NCBI GenBank assembly: GCA_050015275.1
Contig: JBEKBS010000015.1
Coordinates: 1-62,847, forward strand
From: DATKJS01 sp050015275
GTDB taxonomy: Bacteria > Acidobacteriota > Aminicenantia > Aminicenantales > Saccharicenantaceae
DNA: 62,847 nt
Direction of reading: 5' to 3'
The notes beneath the pieces are model-generated. The model was not told the DNA's origin. It saw only the letters and a list, made by a program, of their open reading frames with translations, and did no database searches. The position numbers and the translations under genes are program-made. Positions 36,263-45,880 of the stretch are shown piece by piece. Within the stretch, counting starts at the first letter, position 1; each line of letters opens with the position of its first letter.

Positions 36263-36562
36263 ATGATCCGCAGGAAGTGGAGCCCCAGAGAGATCGCCCT
36301 GGGAGCGGCGTTCCTCCTGGCCCTTGTCGCCCTCCTGACTTTCTACGTCTGGTACCAGACTGAAGCCGTCCGCCTGGGCGTCGACATCGGGAAACGGGAG
36401 GAGGAGATCAAAGCCCTCAAGAACGACATCCTGCGCCTGGAGCTCCGCAAGGCCGCCCTGCTCACGCCGGAGCGGGTGGAGAAGATCGCGCGGGGGGATC
36501 TCGGACTCGTCGACCCCAAACCCGGCGAGATCATCTACGGAAACGCCCGGGCGTCCCGCTGA
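36263..36562 (+). CDS. ftsL: Cell division protein FtsL
   Basis: 99 aa bitopic protein: a short basic cytoplasmic N-terminus, a membrane segment (about 11-30), then a coiled-coil-like periplasmic helix (EAVRLGVDIGKREEEIKALKN and onwards) ending in a small C-terminal segment (LVDPKPGEIIYG). It belongs to the FtsQLB complex that activates FtsWI. Identification rests on size, topology and position between rsmH and ftsI, since FtsL sequences diverge widely. It starts one base after the rsmH stop. Confidence 0.88.
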   Translation: MIRRKWSPREIALGAAFLLALVALLTFYVWYQTEAVRLGVDIGKREEEIKALKNDILRLELRKAALLTPERVEKIARGDLGLVDPKPGEIIYGNARASR

Positions 36563-36574
36563 GAACGATCGGCC

Positions 36575-38332
36575 ATGAGGACCTACCACGAAAGCGACAT
36601 CCGGAGACGGACGCTTGTCGTCAGCTTCCTCCTGGCGGCCTGGTTCGCCGTCCTCCTTCTCCGGTTGTTCCAACTCCAGGTCATCGACCACGCCGGCTTC
36701 GAGGCCCGGGCCTCCCGCCAGAGCCGGGCGAAGGTCACCGTCCAAGCCCGGCGCGGGACGATCTACGACCGCAACGGCAAGGTCCTGGCTTCGAGCCTCC
36801 CGGTCTTCACGGTCAAGCTGAGCCCCGTCGAAAAAGAGAAGCCAGCCCAGGAAACGGAAAAGGTCAAGCGCCTTCAGGCCGTCCTGGGCCTCTCGGAGAA
36901 GGAGGTCGCGGACATCCTGAAGAGCCTCCGCGACAACGACTCATTCACCTTCGTCAAGAAGAAGGTCTCCCCGGAGGTCGCCGCCCGGGTCAGGGATCTC
37001 AAGCTCCCCGGGATCGGGTTCGACGAGGAGAACAAGCGCGTCTATCCGAACGGTCCGCTCGCCGCGCACGTCATCGGCGGCGTCAACGCCGACGGGTCCA
37101 AGCAGGCCGGCGTCGAGTCCAGGTACAACCCCGTCCTCAAGGGCGAGGATGGCCAGGAGATCGTTTTCAAGGACAACAAAAAACGGGAGTATCAGAGCCA
37201 GGTCACCAAACCGCCCGTCTCCGGCCAGGACATCTTCCTGACGATCGATGCGACCATCCAGCACATCGCGGACCGGGCCCTCGCCAGGGCCATCGACGAT
37301 CATTCCGCCACGAGCGGGACGATCATCATCTGCGAACCGGCCACCGGTGAGATCCTGGCCATGGCGAATTATCCGACCTACGACGTCAACGATTACACGG
37401 AGTCGAAGGGGGCCTGGCTGAACCGGGCCATCGGGTCGTCGTACGAGCCGGGCTCGACCTTCAAGATCGTCGCCGCGGCCGCGGCCCTGGAAAAGGGCGT
37501 CGTCCATTACAGCGATGAATACGACTGCAGCGCCGGATTCATCAAGGTCGGCCCCCTGACCATCCGCGACCACGAGCAGATGGGGATCCTGCCCTTTCCC
37601 AAGGTCCTCATCGAATCCTCCAACGTCGGGACCGTGAAGTTCGCCTCCCGGCTCGCCGCGACCGAGCTCTACGAGATGATCCGGAGATTCGGGTTCGGCA
37701 GCCGGACGGGGATCGACCTGCCGGCCGAAGAGCCCGGGCACGTCCGTCCCGTCGCGGAATGGAACAAGGTCGTTTCCCAGCCGCACATCGCCATCGGTTA
37801 CGAGATCAACGTGACTCCCTTGCAGATGCTCCGGGCCATGAACGTCTTCGCGACCCGGGGCAGGCTCGTCCGGCCCCGCATCGTCCGGAGATCGCCGGCC
37901 GTCCCGGCCGCTCCGGTCCAGGGACCTCCGCCCCAGGAAAAGATCATCGGCGAGGACCTGGCCGAGGGCCTGAGGGCCCAGGTCTTCGAAAAGGTCGTCG
38001 AGGAAGGGACCGCGAAGCTCGGCAGGATGGAGGAGTTCTGGGCCGCCGGCAAGACGGGCACGGCCCAGCGCTACGACCCGACGCTCAAGGCCTATACGAC
38101 CAAGAGCCACACGGCCTCTTTCGTGGGCTTCGTCCCCTCCCGGCGGCCCGCCATCTCCATGATCGTCGTCCTCGACGATCCCAAGGAGGGCTTCTACTAC
38201 GGCGGCCAGGTGTGCGCCCCGATCTTCCGGGACGTCGCCCGGCAGGTCCTCCGTTACCTCGAAGTTGGACCAGATCGGCCGGTCACGGCAGGCGTGATCA
38301 CGGCCGAACTCCAGCGGAAGGAAAGGCCATGA
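36575..38332 (+). CDS. ftsI: Septal peptidoglycan transpeptidase (PBP3-type)
   Basis: 585 aa class B penicillin-binding protein. A membrane anchor (about 13-33), dimerisation/pedestal domain (RRGTIYDRNGKVLA), then the transpeptidase domain with SxxK in EPGSTFKIV (acyl-enzyme Ser), SxN in ESSNVG and KTG in AGKTGTAQ. It cross-links septal peptidoglycan with FtsW. No PASTA domains are present. The stop overlaps the murE ATG by four bases. Confidence 0.95.
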   Translation: MRTYHESDIRRRTLVVSFLLAAWFAVLLLRLFQLQVIDHAGFEARASRQSRAKVTVQARRGTIYDRNGKVLASSLPVFTVKLSPVEKEKPAQETEKVKRLQAVLGLSEKEVADILKSLRDNDSFTFVKKKVSPEVAARVRDLKLPGIGFDEENKRVYPNGPLAAHVIGGVNADGSKQAGVESRYNPVLKGEDGQEIVFKDNKKREYQSQVTKPPVSGQDIFLTIDATIQHIADRALARAIDDHSATSGTIIICEPATGEILAMANYPTYDVNDYTESKGAWLNRAIGSSYEPGSTFKIVAAAAALEKGVVHYSDEYDCSAGFIKVGPLTIRDHEQMGILPFPKVLIESSNVGTVKFASRLAATELYEMIRRFGFGSRTGIDLPAEEPGHVRPVAEWNKVVSQPHIAIGYEINVTPLQMLRAMNVFATRGRLVRPRIVRRSPAVPAAPVQGPPPQEKIIGEDLAEGLRAQVFEKVVEEGTAKLGRMEEFWAAGKTGTAQRYDPTLKAYTTKSHTASFVGFVPSRRPAISMIVVLDDPKEGFYYGGQVCAPIFRDVARQVLRYLEVGPDRPVTAGVITAELQRKERP

Positions 38333-39795
38333 AGCTCCGGGATGTCCTGCAGGGGATCCCCGTCCTCACGGCCGGCGTGACGGGCGACGAGGAGATCCAG
38401 GGGATCGCCTATAACTCCAAATCGGTCAAGCCCGGGTTCCTGTTCGCCGCCTTGAAGGGGGAAAGCCGGAACGGGATGGACTTTGTGGCCGAGGCGGAGG
38501 CAGGTGGGGCGGCCGCTGTCCTCTCCTCGTGGCCGAAGCCGCCGGCCTGCAGGCTGGCCTGGATCCAGGTTGCCGACGCCCGGGAAGCTCTGGCCCTGGC
38601 CTCGTCGAACTTTTTCGGTCACCCGTCCGAAGGCCTGAAGGTCGTCGGTATCACCGGGACCAAGGGCAAGACGACCATCACGTACATCCTGGAGGAGATC
38701 CTGAGAGCCGCCGGCGGCCGTCCCGGGGTCATCGGGACGATCGAATACCGCGGACCCGGCCTGAAGGCCCAGGCCGCGCGGACGACGCCCGAAGCGTCGG
38801 ACCTCCAGGCCATGCTCAGGGACCTCCTGGACGCGGGAGCCACCCACTGCCTGATGGAGGTCTCGTCCCATGCCCTGGAGCAGAAGCGGGTCTGGGGGGT
38901 GAGCTTCGACGTGGCCGTCTTCACAAATCTGACCGGCGAGCACCTCGACTACCATCGGAATATGGAGAGCTATTTCGAGGCCAAGAGGAAGCTCTTCTAC
39001 CTCAACCATAAGAGGAGCGCCGCCGTCGTCAACATGGACGACCCCTGGGGCCAGAGGCTCGTCGCCGAGCTCCCCATGAAAACCGTCACCTTCGGGCTCG
39101 GGCCCGCGGCCATCGTCCGGGCGCTCAAGTCAAGCCTGACCGACGACGGGATGGAAGTCCAAGTCGCCCATCCCGGCAACGTCCTGAGCGTCCAATCCCG
39201 GCTGGTGGGGAAGCACAACGTTTACAACATCCTGGCCGCCACGGCCGCCGCCCTCGCTCTCGGCGTCGGCCCCCAGGATATCGCCCGGGGCATCGCCGCT
39301 CTCAAGGGCGTGCCGGGACGGTTCGAAAAGGTCGAGAACTCCCGCGGCATCCACATCGTCGTCGATTACGCCCATACCGACAGCGCCCTTGAACACCTCC
39401 TGGCGACGGCGCGGGAATTCAAGCCGCGGCGGGTCATCCTCGTTTTCGGGGCCGGGGGCGACAGGGACAGGGACAAACGGGAGCGGATGGGACGGGTGTC
39501 CGCCAGGCTGGCCGACTGGACCGTCATCACTTCGGACAACCCCAGGAACGAAGACCCCCTGGAGATCATCGCCGCCATCGAGGATGGATTCGCGAAGGAG
39601 GCCTCCCGGGCGTACGAAGTCGTTCCGGACCGGAGAGAGGCCATCGTCCGGGCCTTGGCCATGGCCAGCAAAGGGGACTATGTCCTCGTGGCCGGGAAAG
39701 GGCACGAGGAGTACCAGATCCTCAAAGACCGGGCCATCCCTTTCAACGACATCGAAGTCATCAAAGAGATCCTCGGCCGGACGGGGGCCGCCTGA
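38329..39795 (+). CDS. murE: UDP-MurNAc-L-Ala-D-Glu:meso-diaminopimelate ligase
   Basis: 488 aa Mur ligase. The ATP site is GITGTKGKTT; the middle domain has FTNLTGEHLDYHRNMESY; the C-terminal domain has VDYAHTDSALEHLL and GAGGDRD. The specificity motif DNPR (SDNPRNEDP) indicates addition of meso-diaminopimelate, so the cell wall is of the meso-DAP type. ATG 38329 overlaps the ftsI stop. Confidence 0.96.
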   Translation: MKLRDVLQGIPVLTAGVTGDEEIQGIAYNSKSVKPGFLFAALKGESRNGMDFVAEAEAGGAAAVLSSWPKPPACRLAWIQVADAREALALASSNFFGHPSEGLKVVGITGTKGKTTITYILEEILRAAGGRPGVIGTIEYRGPGLKAQAARTTPEASDLQAMLRDLLDAGATHCLMEVSSHALEQKRVWGVSFDVAVFTNLTGEHLDYHRNMESYFEAKRKLFYLNHKRSAAVVNMDDPWGQRLVAELPMKTVTFGLGPAAIVRALKSSLTDDGMEVQVAHPGNVLSVQSRLVGKHNVYNILAATAAALALGVGPQDIARGIAALKGVPGRFEKVENSRGIHIVVDYAHTDSALEHLLATAREFKPRRVILVFGAGGDRDRDKRERMGRVSARLADWTVITSDNPRNEDPLEIIAAIEDGFAKEASRAYEVVPDRREAIVRALAMASKGDYVLVAGKGHEEYQILKDRAIPFNDIEVIKEILGRTGAA

Positions 39796-39797
39796 CC

Positions 39798-41183
39798 ATG
39801 GCGACGCTGCGGCTGGATGAGGTCGCCCGGAGGACGGGAGGCCGGGTCCTGCAGGGCTCCCCCGCCCTGGTTTTCTCTTCCTATGGGATCGATTCCCGCC
39901 TCACCCTCCTGGGCGAGCTCTTTTTCGCCATCGTCGGCCGGAGGAACGGGCATGATTTCGTGGCCGAAGCGGCCTTCCGGGGCGCGGCCGGCGCGGTCGT
40001 CTCCAGGCAGGTCTCCCTCCCGGACCCCTCCTTCGGACTGGTCAAGGTCGACGACACCATCGCCGCACTCGGCGCCCTCGCCCGCTCGGTCCTGGCGGAT
40101 CATCCCGTCAAGGTCGTCGGCATCACGGGAAGCATAGGCAAAACAACGACCAAGGAGTTCACGGCCGAGCTCCTCTCGTCGCGCCTGAATATCCTGAGGT
40201 CCGAGGGGAATTTCAACAACCAGCTCGGGCTGGCCTTATCCCTCCTCCGGCTCGAACGGCGTCACGAGGCGGCAGTCCTTGAAATGGGGATGAGCGCCGC
40301 GGGCGAGATCCGGGCGCTCACCGCGGTCGCGCCGCCAGATGTCGCGGTCATCACCAACATCCATCCCGTCCACCTCAAGTTCTTCAAGAACATGGAGGAG
40401 ATCGCCGCGGCCAAGAAAGAGATCCTCGACGGTTCCAAGGAAGGCGCCACCGCGGTCCTCAACGGGGATTCCCCGCTGGTCATGAAGATCGCCGCCGGCT
40501 GGATGGGCCCGAAGGTGACCTTCGGCCTGGGCCCGGCCTGCGATGTCCGGGCGGAAGACGTCCGGCGCAAAGGCTATGAGGGGATGGAATTCCTAGTCCT
40601 ATCCGGAAAAGAAAAAGCCCGGATCGTCTTCCCGTTCATCAACGAAGCCTTCGTCCCGAACCTGCTGGCCGCGGCCGCCGTCTGCCGGGCCCTCGGCCTG
40701 TCGCTCGAAGAGATCCGGCCCGGGATCGCCGGGCTCAGGCCCTTCCCCATGAGGGGCATCCTCGATGAGCTCGCCGGCGGCGTTCGCCTTTACGACGATT
40801 CCTACAATTCCAACCCCAAGGCCCTGGAGGCCGCGCTGAAAAGCCTGGGCGAACTTGCTTCCGGCAGAAAGGTCGCCGTCCTCGCCGACATGCTCGAGCT
40901 CGGGGAGGACGAGCGGGAATTCCACCGCCAGGCGGGCGCGGCCGTCGTCCGCTCGGGCTGGGACATCCTGGTCGCCGTCGGCCCGCTGGCCGCCCATATC
41001 GCGGAGGAGGCGGCAACCTCCGGGATGCCGCGGGGGAACATCCTGACGTTCCCCGACTCGCGGGCCGCGGCCGCAGAGATCAATGTCGTCGTCCGCGACG
41101 GCGACCTCGTTCTGGTCAAGGGCTCGCGGGGCATGCGGACCGACCTCATCGTGGACAAGCTGAGGGCGAGGGAAAAGGAGTAG
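39798..41183 (+). CDS. murF: UDP-MurNAc-tripeptide:D-Ala-D-Ala ligase
   Basis: 461 aa Mur ligase adding D-Ala-D-Ala to the stem peptide. ATP-binding GITGSIGKTTTKEF, ligand motifs EGNFNNQLGLALSLL and EMGMSAAGEI, ITNIHPVHL, and YDDSYNSNPKALEAAL in the C-terminal domain. It starts two bases after murE. Note that no ddl gene for D-Ala-D-Ala synthesis lies in this operon. Confidence 0.95.
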   Translation: MATLRLDEVARRTGGRVLQGSPALVFSSYGIDSRLTLLGELFFAIVGRRNGHDFVAEAAFRGAAGAVVSRQVSLPDPSFGLVKVDDTIAALGALARSVLADHPVKVVGITGSIGKTTTKEFTAELLSSRLNILRSEGNFNNQLGLALSLLRLERRHEAAVLEMGMSAAGEIRALTAVAPPDVAVITNIHPVHLKFFKNMEEIAAAKKEILDGSKEGATAVLNGDSPLVMKIAAGWMGPKVTFGLGPACDVRAEDVRRKGYEGMEFLVLSGKEKARIVFPFINEAFVPNLLAAAAVCRALGLSLEEIRPGIAGLRPFPMRGILDELAGGVRLYDDSYNSNPKALEAALKSLGELASGRKVAVLADMLELGEDEREFHRQAGAAVVRSGWDILVAVGPLAAHIAEEAATSGMPRGNILTFPDSRAAAAEINVVVRDGDLVLVKGSRGMRTDLIVDKLRAREKE

Positions 41184-41186
41184 GCC

Positions 41187-42290
41187 GTGCTGTACTGGTT
41201 GCTGGTCCCGCTGCAAAGCCGTATTTCTTTCTTCCGGGTCTTCCGCTTCATCACGGTCCGGACGGCCTTGGCCGGCGTCACGGCGCTCGTCCTGAGCCTC
41301 ATCCTTGGCCCGTGGCTGATCAGGATGCTGAAGAAATATCAGATCGGACAGGAGATCCGGAGCGACGGGCCCCAGTCCCATTATGCGAAAAAGGGGACCC
41401 CGACCATGGGAGGCGTCCTCATCATCGGGGCGACCCTCATCACGACCCTGCTCTGGGGAAACCTCGAGGACCCCTACGTCGGCATCGCCATGACGGCCAT
41501 GTTCTTTTTCGGACTCATCGGTTTTCTCGACGACTATCTCAAGGTCCGGAAAAAAAGGTCCCTGGGGCTCCGGGTCTTCACCAAGCTGGGTCTCCAGGTC
41601 CTCCTGGCCTGCGCCCTGGGCGGCGTCCTGGTTTATCTCGGCCTCCACAATTTCGGCCCCGTCAAGAAATTCGACCTCCGGCTCTTCCCGCCGTTTTTCA
41701 AGCTCTGGACCCCCTACCTGGGCTGGCTCTACCTGCCCTGGATCGCATTCATCCTGGTCGGCTCATCGAACGCGGTGAACCTAGCCGACGGACTGGACGG
41801 TCTGGCCATCGGCCTGACCCTGATCACGGCCACGGCCCTGACGGCCCTGACCTATGTTTCGGGCCACGCCCTCTGGTCCCAGTACCTGGACCTCGCCCAC
41901 GTCCGCCTGGCCGCCGAGCTGACCGTATTCGGCGGCGCCCTGACCGGGGCCTGCCTCGGGTTTCTCTGGTGGAACGCCCACCCGGCGCAGGTCATCATGG
42001 GCGATGTCGGCGCCCTCTCCCTGGGAGGGACGCTCGGCATCATTGCCCTCCTCATCAAGCAGGAGCTGCTGCTGTTCGCCCTGGCCGGCGTCTTCATCCT
42101 GGAGGCCGCCTCGGTCCTTCTCCAGGTTTCGTATTTCAAGCTGTCGGGAGGCAAGCGCATCTTCAAGATGGCGCCCCTCCACCATCATTTCGAGCTTTCG
42201 GGCTGGCCGGAAGAGAAGATCGTCATCCGCTTCTGGATCATCGGGATCATCTTCGCCCTGTTCAGCCTTTCGACCCTGAAGTTGAGATAG
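41187..42290 (+). CDS. mraY: Phospho-MurNAc-pentapeptide translocase
   Basis: 367 aa polytopic enzyme forming lipid I from UDP-MurNAc-pentapeptide and undecaprenyl phosphate. Conserved HYAKKGTPTMGG, the Mg-binding FLDDYLKVRKK, NAVNLADGLDGLAIG, GDVGALSLGG and the C-terminal MAPLHHHFELSGWPEEKIVIRF family signature are present. The start is GTG 41187 with AAGGAG eight bases upstream. Confidence 0.97.
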   Translation: MLYWLLVPLQSRISFFRVFRFITVRTALAGVTALVLSLILGPWLIRMLKKYQIGQEIRSDGPQSHYAKKGTPTMGGVLIIGATLITTLLWGNLEDPYVGIAMTAMFFFGLIGFLDDYLKVRKKRSLGLRVFTKLGLQVLLACALGGVLVYLGLHNFGPVKKFDLRLFPPFFKLWTPYLGWLYLPWIAFILVGSSNAVNLADGLDGLAIGLTLITATALTALTYVSGHALWSQYLDLAHVRLAAELTVFGGALTGACLGFLWWNAHPAQVIMGDVGALSLGGTLGIIALLIKQELLLFALAGVFILEAASVLLQVSYFKLSGGKRIFKMAPLHHHFELSGWPEEKIVIRFWIIGIIFALFSLSTLKLR

Positions 42291-42292
42291 CC

Positions 42293-43660
42293 ATGGAGCT
42301 GCGAGATAAAAGAGTCCTCATCGTCGGCTTCGAGCGGACGGGCGAAGCCCTCTGCCGGTTCCTCCCCGGCCGTGGCGCCCGGGTCCTCGTGACCGAAAAA
42401 AAGCCCGAGGCGGACCTCGCGTCGAGGATCGGTCCGTGGAGGGAGCGGGGGGTCATGTTCGAGACGGGAGGCCACCGGCTCCAGACGTTCCTCGACGCCG
42501 ATCTCATCATCCCCAGCCCAGGGGTGCCTCCCCTGCCGGAGATCAAGGCCGCGCGCGAGAAAGGGATCCCTGTCCTTTCCGAGATCGAGCTGGCTTACAG
42601 GTTCCTCAAGGGGAAGATCGTGGCCATCACCGGGTCCAACGGAAAATCGACGACCACGACCTTGGCCCACAAGATCCTGAAGGAGGCCGGGCTCAAGGCC
42701 CGCCTGGCCGGCAATATCGGCACTCCCCTCATCTCTTTCGCGGACAAGAGCCGGAGCGACCAGATCTACGTCACCGAGGTCTCGAGCTTCCAGCTCGAAT
42801 ACACCGAGCTCTTCAAGGCCGACGTGGCCGCTTTCCTCAATATTTCGCAGAACCACCTGGATTGGCACAAGAGCTTCGATGACTATTTCGCCGCCAAAAA
42901 AAAGCTTTTCCTACGGCCGGGCCCCGGGGCCTCAGTCATCCTCAACCGCGACGACCCGCTGGTCTGGGCACTGGCCGGAGAAACCGCAGCGACTGTCTAC
43001 GGTTTCAGCCGGAAGAGGATGCCGGCCCGGGGCGCGGGGCTTGACGAAGGCTGGATCGTCCTCCGCGACGGGACGGAGGAGAGGCTCGTCCGGACGTCCC
43101 GGATCCCGCTCCCGGGCACGCACAATCAGGAGAACGTGATGGCGGCGGCCCTCGTCGGACATCTCTTCGGCGTGCCGAGGGCCAGGATCAGGCGGTCCGT
43201 CCTGACCTTCCGGGCCCTCGAGCACCGGCTGGAGGACGTCCTGACCTTCCGGGGCGTCCGCTTCGTGAACGACTCGAAAGCGACGACCGTGGACGCGGCA
43301 CTGAAAGCTCTGGCGAGCTTCGACAGGAAGATCGTCCTGATCCTGGGCGGCCGGGACAAGGGCGCCGACTTCGCGCTCCTTCGCCGGGCCGTCAGGAAGA
43401 GCGTCCGCTCGGTCGTCCTCGTCGGCGAAGCCGCCGGGAAGATCGAGGCCGCGCTCGAGGGGACGGTCCCCATGGAGCGGGCCGCCACCTACCGTGACAT
43501 CGTCCGCCTGGCTTTCGACAAGGCCTCGCCGGGAGACGTCGTCCTTCTCGCCCCGGCCTGCACGAGCTGGGACATGTTCAGGAATTTCGAGGAACGGGGC
43601 CGGACGTTCAAGAGCGAGGTCCGGAAGCTCGCCGGCCGGTCCCGGGGACGGAGGGGATAG
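42293..43660 (+). CDS. murD: UDP-MurNAc-L-Ala:D-glutamate ligase
   Basis: 455 aa. N-terminal Rossmann-like UDP-binding domain (VLIVGFERTGEALCRFL), ATP-binding AITGSNGKSTTTTL, EVSSFQLEY, LNISQNHLDWHKSFDDYFAAK, and C-terminal NDSKATTVDAALKAL and ILGGRDKGADF. It adds D-Glu to UDP-MurNAc-L-Ala in the cytoplasm. ATG 42293 lies two bases after the mraY stop; a longer open frame upstream is only an overlap with mraY. Confidence 0.96.
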   Translation: MELRDKRVLIVGFERTGEALCRFLPGRGARVLVTEKKPEADLASRIGPWRERGVMFETGGHRLQTFLDADLIIPSPGVPPLPEIKAAREKGIPVLSEIELAYRFLKGKIVAITGSNGKSTTTTLAHKILKEAGLKARLAGNIGTPLISFADKSRSDQIYVTEVSSFQLEYTELFKADVAAFLNISQNHLDWHKSFDDYFAAKKKLFLRPGPGASVILNRDDPLVWALAGETAATVYGFSRKRMPARGAGLDEGWIVLRDGTEERLVRTSRIPLPGTHNQENVMAAALVGHLFGVPRARIRRSVLTFRALEHRLEDVLTFRGVRFVNDSKATTVDAALKALASFDRKIVLILGGRDKGADFALLRRAVRKSVRSVVLVGEAAGKIEAALEGTVPMERAATYRDIVRLAFDKASPGDVVLLAPACTSWDMFRNFEERGRTFKSEVRKLAGRSRGRRG

Positions 43661-43664
43661 GGCG

Positions 43665-44783
43665 ATGCACGCGTACCGGCGGATCGGCTTCGACATTCCG
43701 CTCTTCCTCATCACCCTGTTCCTTGTGACCATCGGGATCGTCATGGTCTTTTCGTCCTCGGGATACGTGGCGGAAGAGACGCACCACCAGATGACCTACT
43801 ACCTCATCCAGCAGGTCATGGGAGCGGCGGCCGGCTTCGCCCTGATCATCGTCCTCCTCTCGGTCCGGAAGATCTTCTATCTCCATCCGGCCTTCGTCTA
43901 CGGGCTCATGGCCGTCTCCACGTTCCTGCTGACGCTCTGCCTCGCGATGCCCAGCATCGCCCACACCAACCGCTGGATCGTCGTCTTCGGCTTGCGCTTC
44001 CAGCCCTCGGAGCTGGCCAAGCTCAGCCTGATCCTTTTCTTCGCCTGGTACTGCGAAAACAGGAAGGACCGGTTGAACGAATGGAAAACGCTGGCCCTTC
44101 CCCTGGGCGTCCTCGCGGTCATGCTTTTCCTGGTCCTGATGGAGCCCGATTTCGGCACCGCCATCCTCCTCGCGGTGATGGCCGGCCTGATGCTCTACAT
44201 CGGAGGGGTCAAGGTCAAGAACTTCCTGGTCCTGGGCGCGGCCTTCCTCGTCCTGTTCACCCTGTTCCTCTTCTCCGCTTCTTACCGCATCAGCCGCATC
44301 CAGGGCTTCTTCTCCCAGTCCAAAGACCCCCTCGGCTCCTACTACCAGGTCGACCAGTCAAAGATCGCCGTGGGTGCCGGGGGGCTCGTCGGTGTGGGCC
44401 TCGGCCAGAGCACCCAAAAGCTCTATTTCCTTCCCTTCGCCCATACCGACTTCATCTACGCCATCCTCGGCGAGGAGACAGGGCTCGCCGGAACCGTGAT
44501 CACCCTCGCCCTCTATCTCCTTTTCCTCTGGAGGGGCGTCCGGATCGCCCTGGCGGCGCCCGACCCGACCCGCCGGATGATCGCCGCCGGCGTCACCTTC
44601 GCCATCGTCGCCCAGGCCCTCATGAACATCACCATCGTCCTCGGGCTCGGGCCGACCAAGGGGATCCCCCTGCCTCTCATTTCCTACGGCCGGTCTTCGC
44701 TTTTCTGCAGCCTGGCCGCCGTGGGACTCCTCCTCCATATCAGCCAGAAGAAGGCCGGGAACGGGGCCAAGGCGGGGATATGA
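43665..44783 (+). CDS. ftsW: Septal peptidoglycan glycosyltransferase FtsW (SEDS)
   Basis: 372 aa with about ten membrane segments. SEDS hallmarks: NRWIVVFGLRFQPSELAKLSL, LMEPDFGTA, the large extracytoplasmic loop with SQSKDPLGSYYQVDQSKIAVGAGGL and GLGQSTQKLYFLPFAHTDFIYAILGEE, and GLGPTKGIPLPLISYGRSSLF near the end. It polymerises glycan strands with FtsI. ATG 43665 is preceded by GGAGGG. It overlaps murG by four bases. Confidence 0.95.
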   Translation: MHAYRRIGFDIPLFLITLFLVTIGIVMVFSSSGYVAEETHHQMTYYLIQQVMGAAAGFALIIVLLSVRKIFYLHPAFVYGLMAVSTFLLTLCLAMPSIAHTNRWIVVFGLRFQPSELAKLSLILFFAWYCENRKDRLNEWKTLALPLGVLAVMLFLVLMEPDFGTAILLAVMAGLMLYIGGVKVKNFLVLGAAFLVLFTLFLFSASYRISRIQGFFSQSKDPLGSYYQVDQSKIAVGAGGLVGVGLGQSTQKLYFLPFAHTDFIYAILGEETGLAGTVITLALYLLFLWRGVRIALAAPDPTRRMIAAGVTFAIVAQALMNITIVLGLGPTKGIPLPLISYGRSSLFCSLAAVGLLLHISQKKAGNGAKAGI

Positions 44784-45880
44784 AAGACCGGAGGATCATC
44801 ATCAGCGGCGGCGGCACGGGGGGACATCTTTACCCCGCTCTGGTCGTCGGCCGGAAACTCCAGGAGATGGACGGGTCGATCGAACTCACCTATGTCGGGA
44901 CACATCGGGACGTGGAGAAGAAAATCATGGACGAATATGGGGTCCGGTTCATCCCCATGCGGATCGAGGGGCTGAAGGGCCGGGGCCTGAGAAGCCTGCG
45001 ATCGCTGGCCATCCTCCCCCTCTCTTTCATCCAATCCCTTTCCATCCTGCGCCGGACAAGGCCGGGCCTGGTCATCGGGGTCGGCGGCTACAGCTCGGGC
45101 CCGGTCGTCCTCCTGGCCTCGTGGCTCGGGATCCCGACGCTCATCCTGGAGCAGAACGCCCGTCCGGGATTCACCAACCGGCTCCTCGGCCGGTGGGTCC
45201 GCCGGGCGGTCGTCGCTTTCGAGAGTTCCCTCCCCTATTTCAGGGGCAAGGGAGTCTGCCTCGGCAACCCGGTCCGGGAGGAGTTTTATGCCCTGCCGAC
45301 CAAGTCCAGGAGGGGGCCGCTTTCGGTCCTGGTCTTCGGCGGAAGCCAGGGCTCCCGCTTCCTCAACGAAAAAGTCAGCGCGGCCCTGCCCCTCCTCGCG
45401 CCGGTCCGGGACAGGTTCCGGATCGCCCATCAGACCGGCACGAGGGACCTGGACTGGGTGGCCTCGAAATACCGGGCCAGCGGGTTCGACGCGGACGCCG
45501 TGGCCCCCTACATCTCGGACATGCCCGGGGCTTTCGGCCGGGCCGACCTTGTCGTCAGCCGGGCCGGGGCCACGACCCTGGCCGAGATCATCGCGGCCCG
45601 GAAAGCGGCCATCCTCGTCCCCTTCGCGGGGGCGTCGGAGGACCATCAGACGGCCAACGCCCGCGAGCTCGAGAGGGTCGGCGGGGCCGAGGTCATTCCC
45701 GAGCTCCGGCTTACGCCCGAGACGGTGGCCGGACGCCTCTTCCATTACCTGAACCGGCCGGCCGATCTCGACGCCATGGAGACGAGCCTCCTCTCCCTCA
45801 GGACGGAGAACCCGGCCGCGAAGATCGCCGGCCTCTGCCTCTCTCTCATGGACGGGCACGCCCCGGAGCTCCACTCATGA
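44780..45880 (+). CDS. murG: Lipid II synthase (UDP-GlcNAc transferase) MurG
   Basis: 366 aa GT-B glycosyltransferase. N-terminal SGGGTGGHLYPAL loop, GVGGYSSGPVVLLA, EQNARPGFTNRLL, NPVREEF, VFGGSQGS and the donor-binding SRAGATTLAEI. It converts lipid I to lipid II on the inner face of the membrane. The ATGA overlap with ftsW and another with murC fix both ends. Confidence 0.96.
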   Translation: MKDRRIIISGGGTGGHLYPALVVGRKLQEMDGSIELTYVGTHRDVEKKIMDEYGVRFIPMRIEGLKGRGLRSLRSLAILPLSFIQSLSILRRTRPGLVIGVGGYSSGPVVLLASWLGIPTLILEQNARPGFTNRLLGRWVRRAVVAFESSLPYFRGKGVCLGNPVREEFYALPTKSRRGPLSVLVFGGSQGSRFLNEKVSAALPLLAPVRDRFRIAHQTGTRDLDWVASKYRASGFDADAVAPYISDMPGAFGRADLVVSRAGATTLAEIIAARKAAILVPFAGASEDHQTANARELERVGGAEVIPELRLTPETVAGRLFHYLNRPADLDAMETSLLSLRTENPAAKIAGLCLSLMDGHAPELHS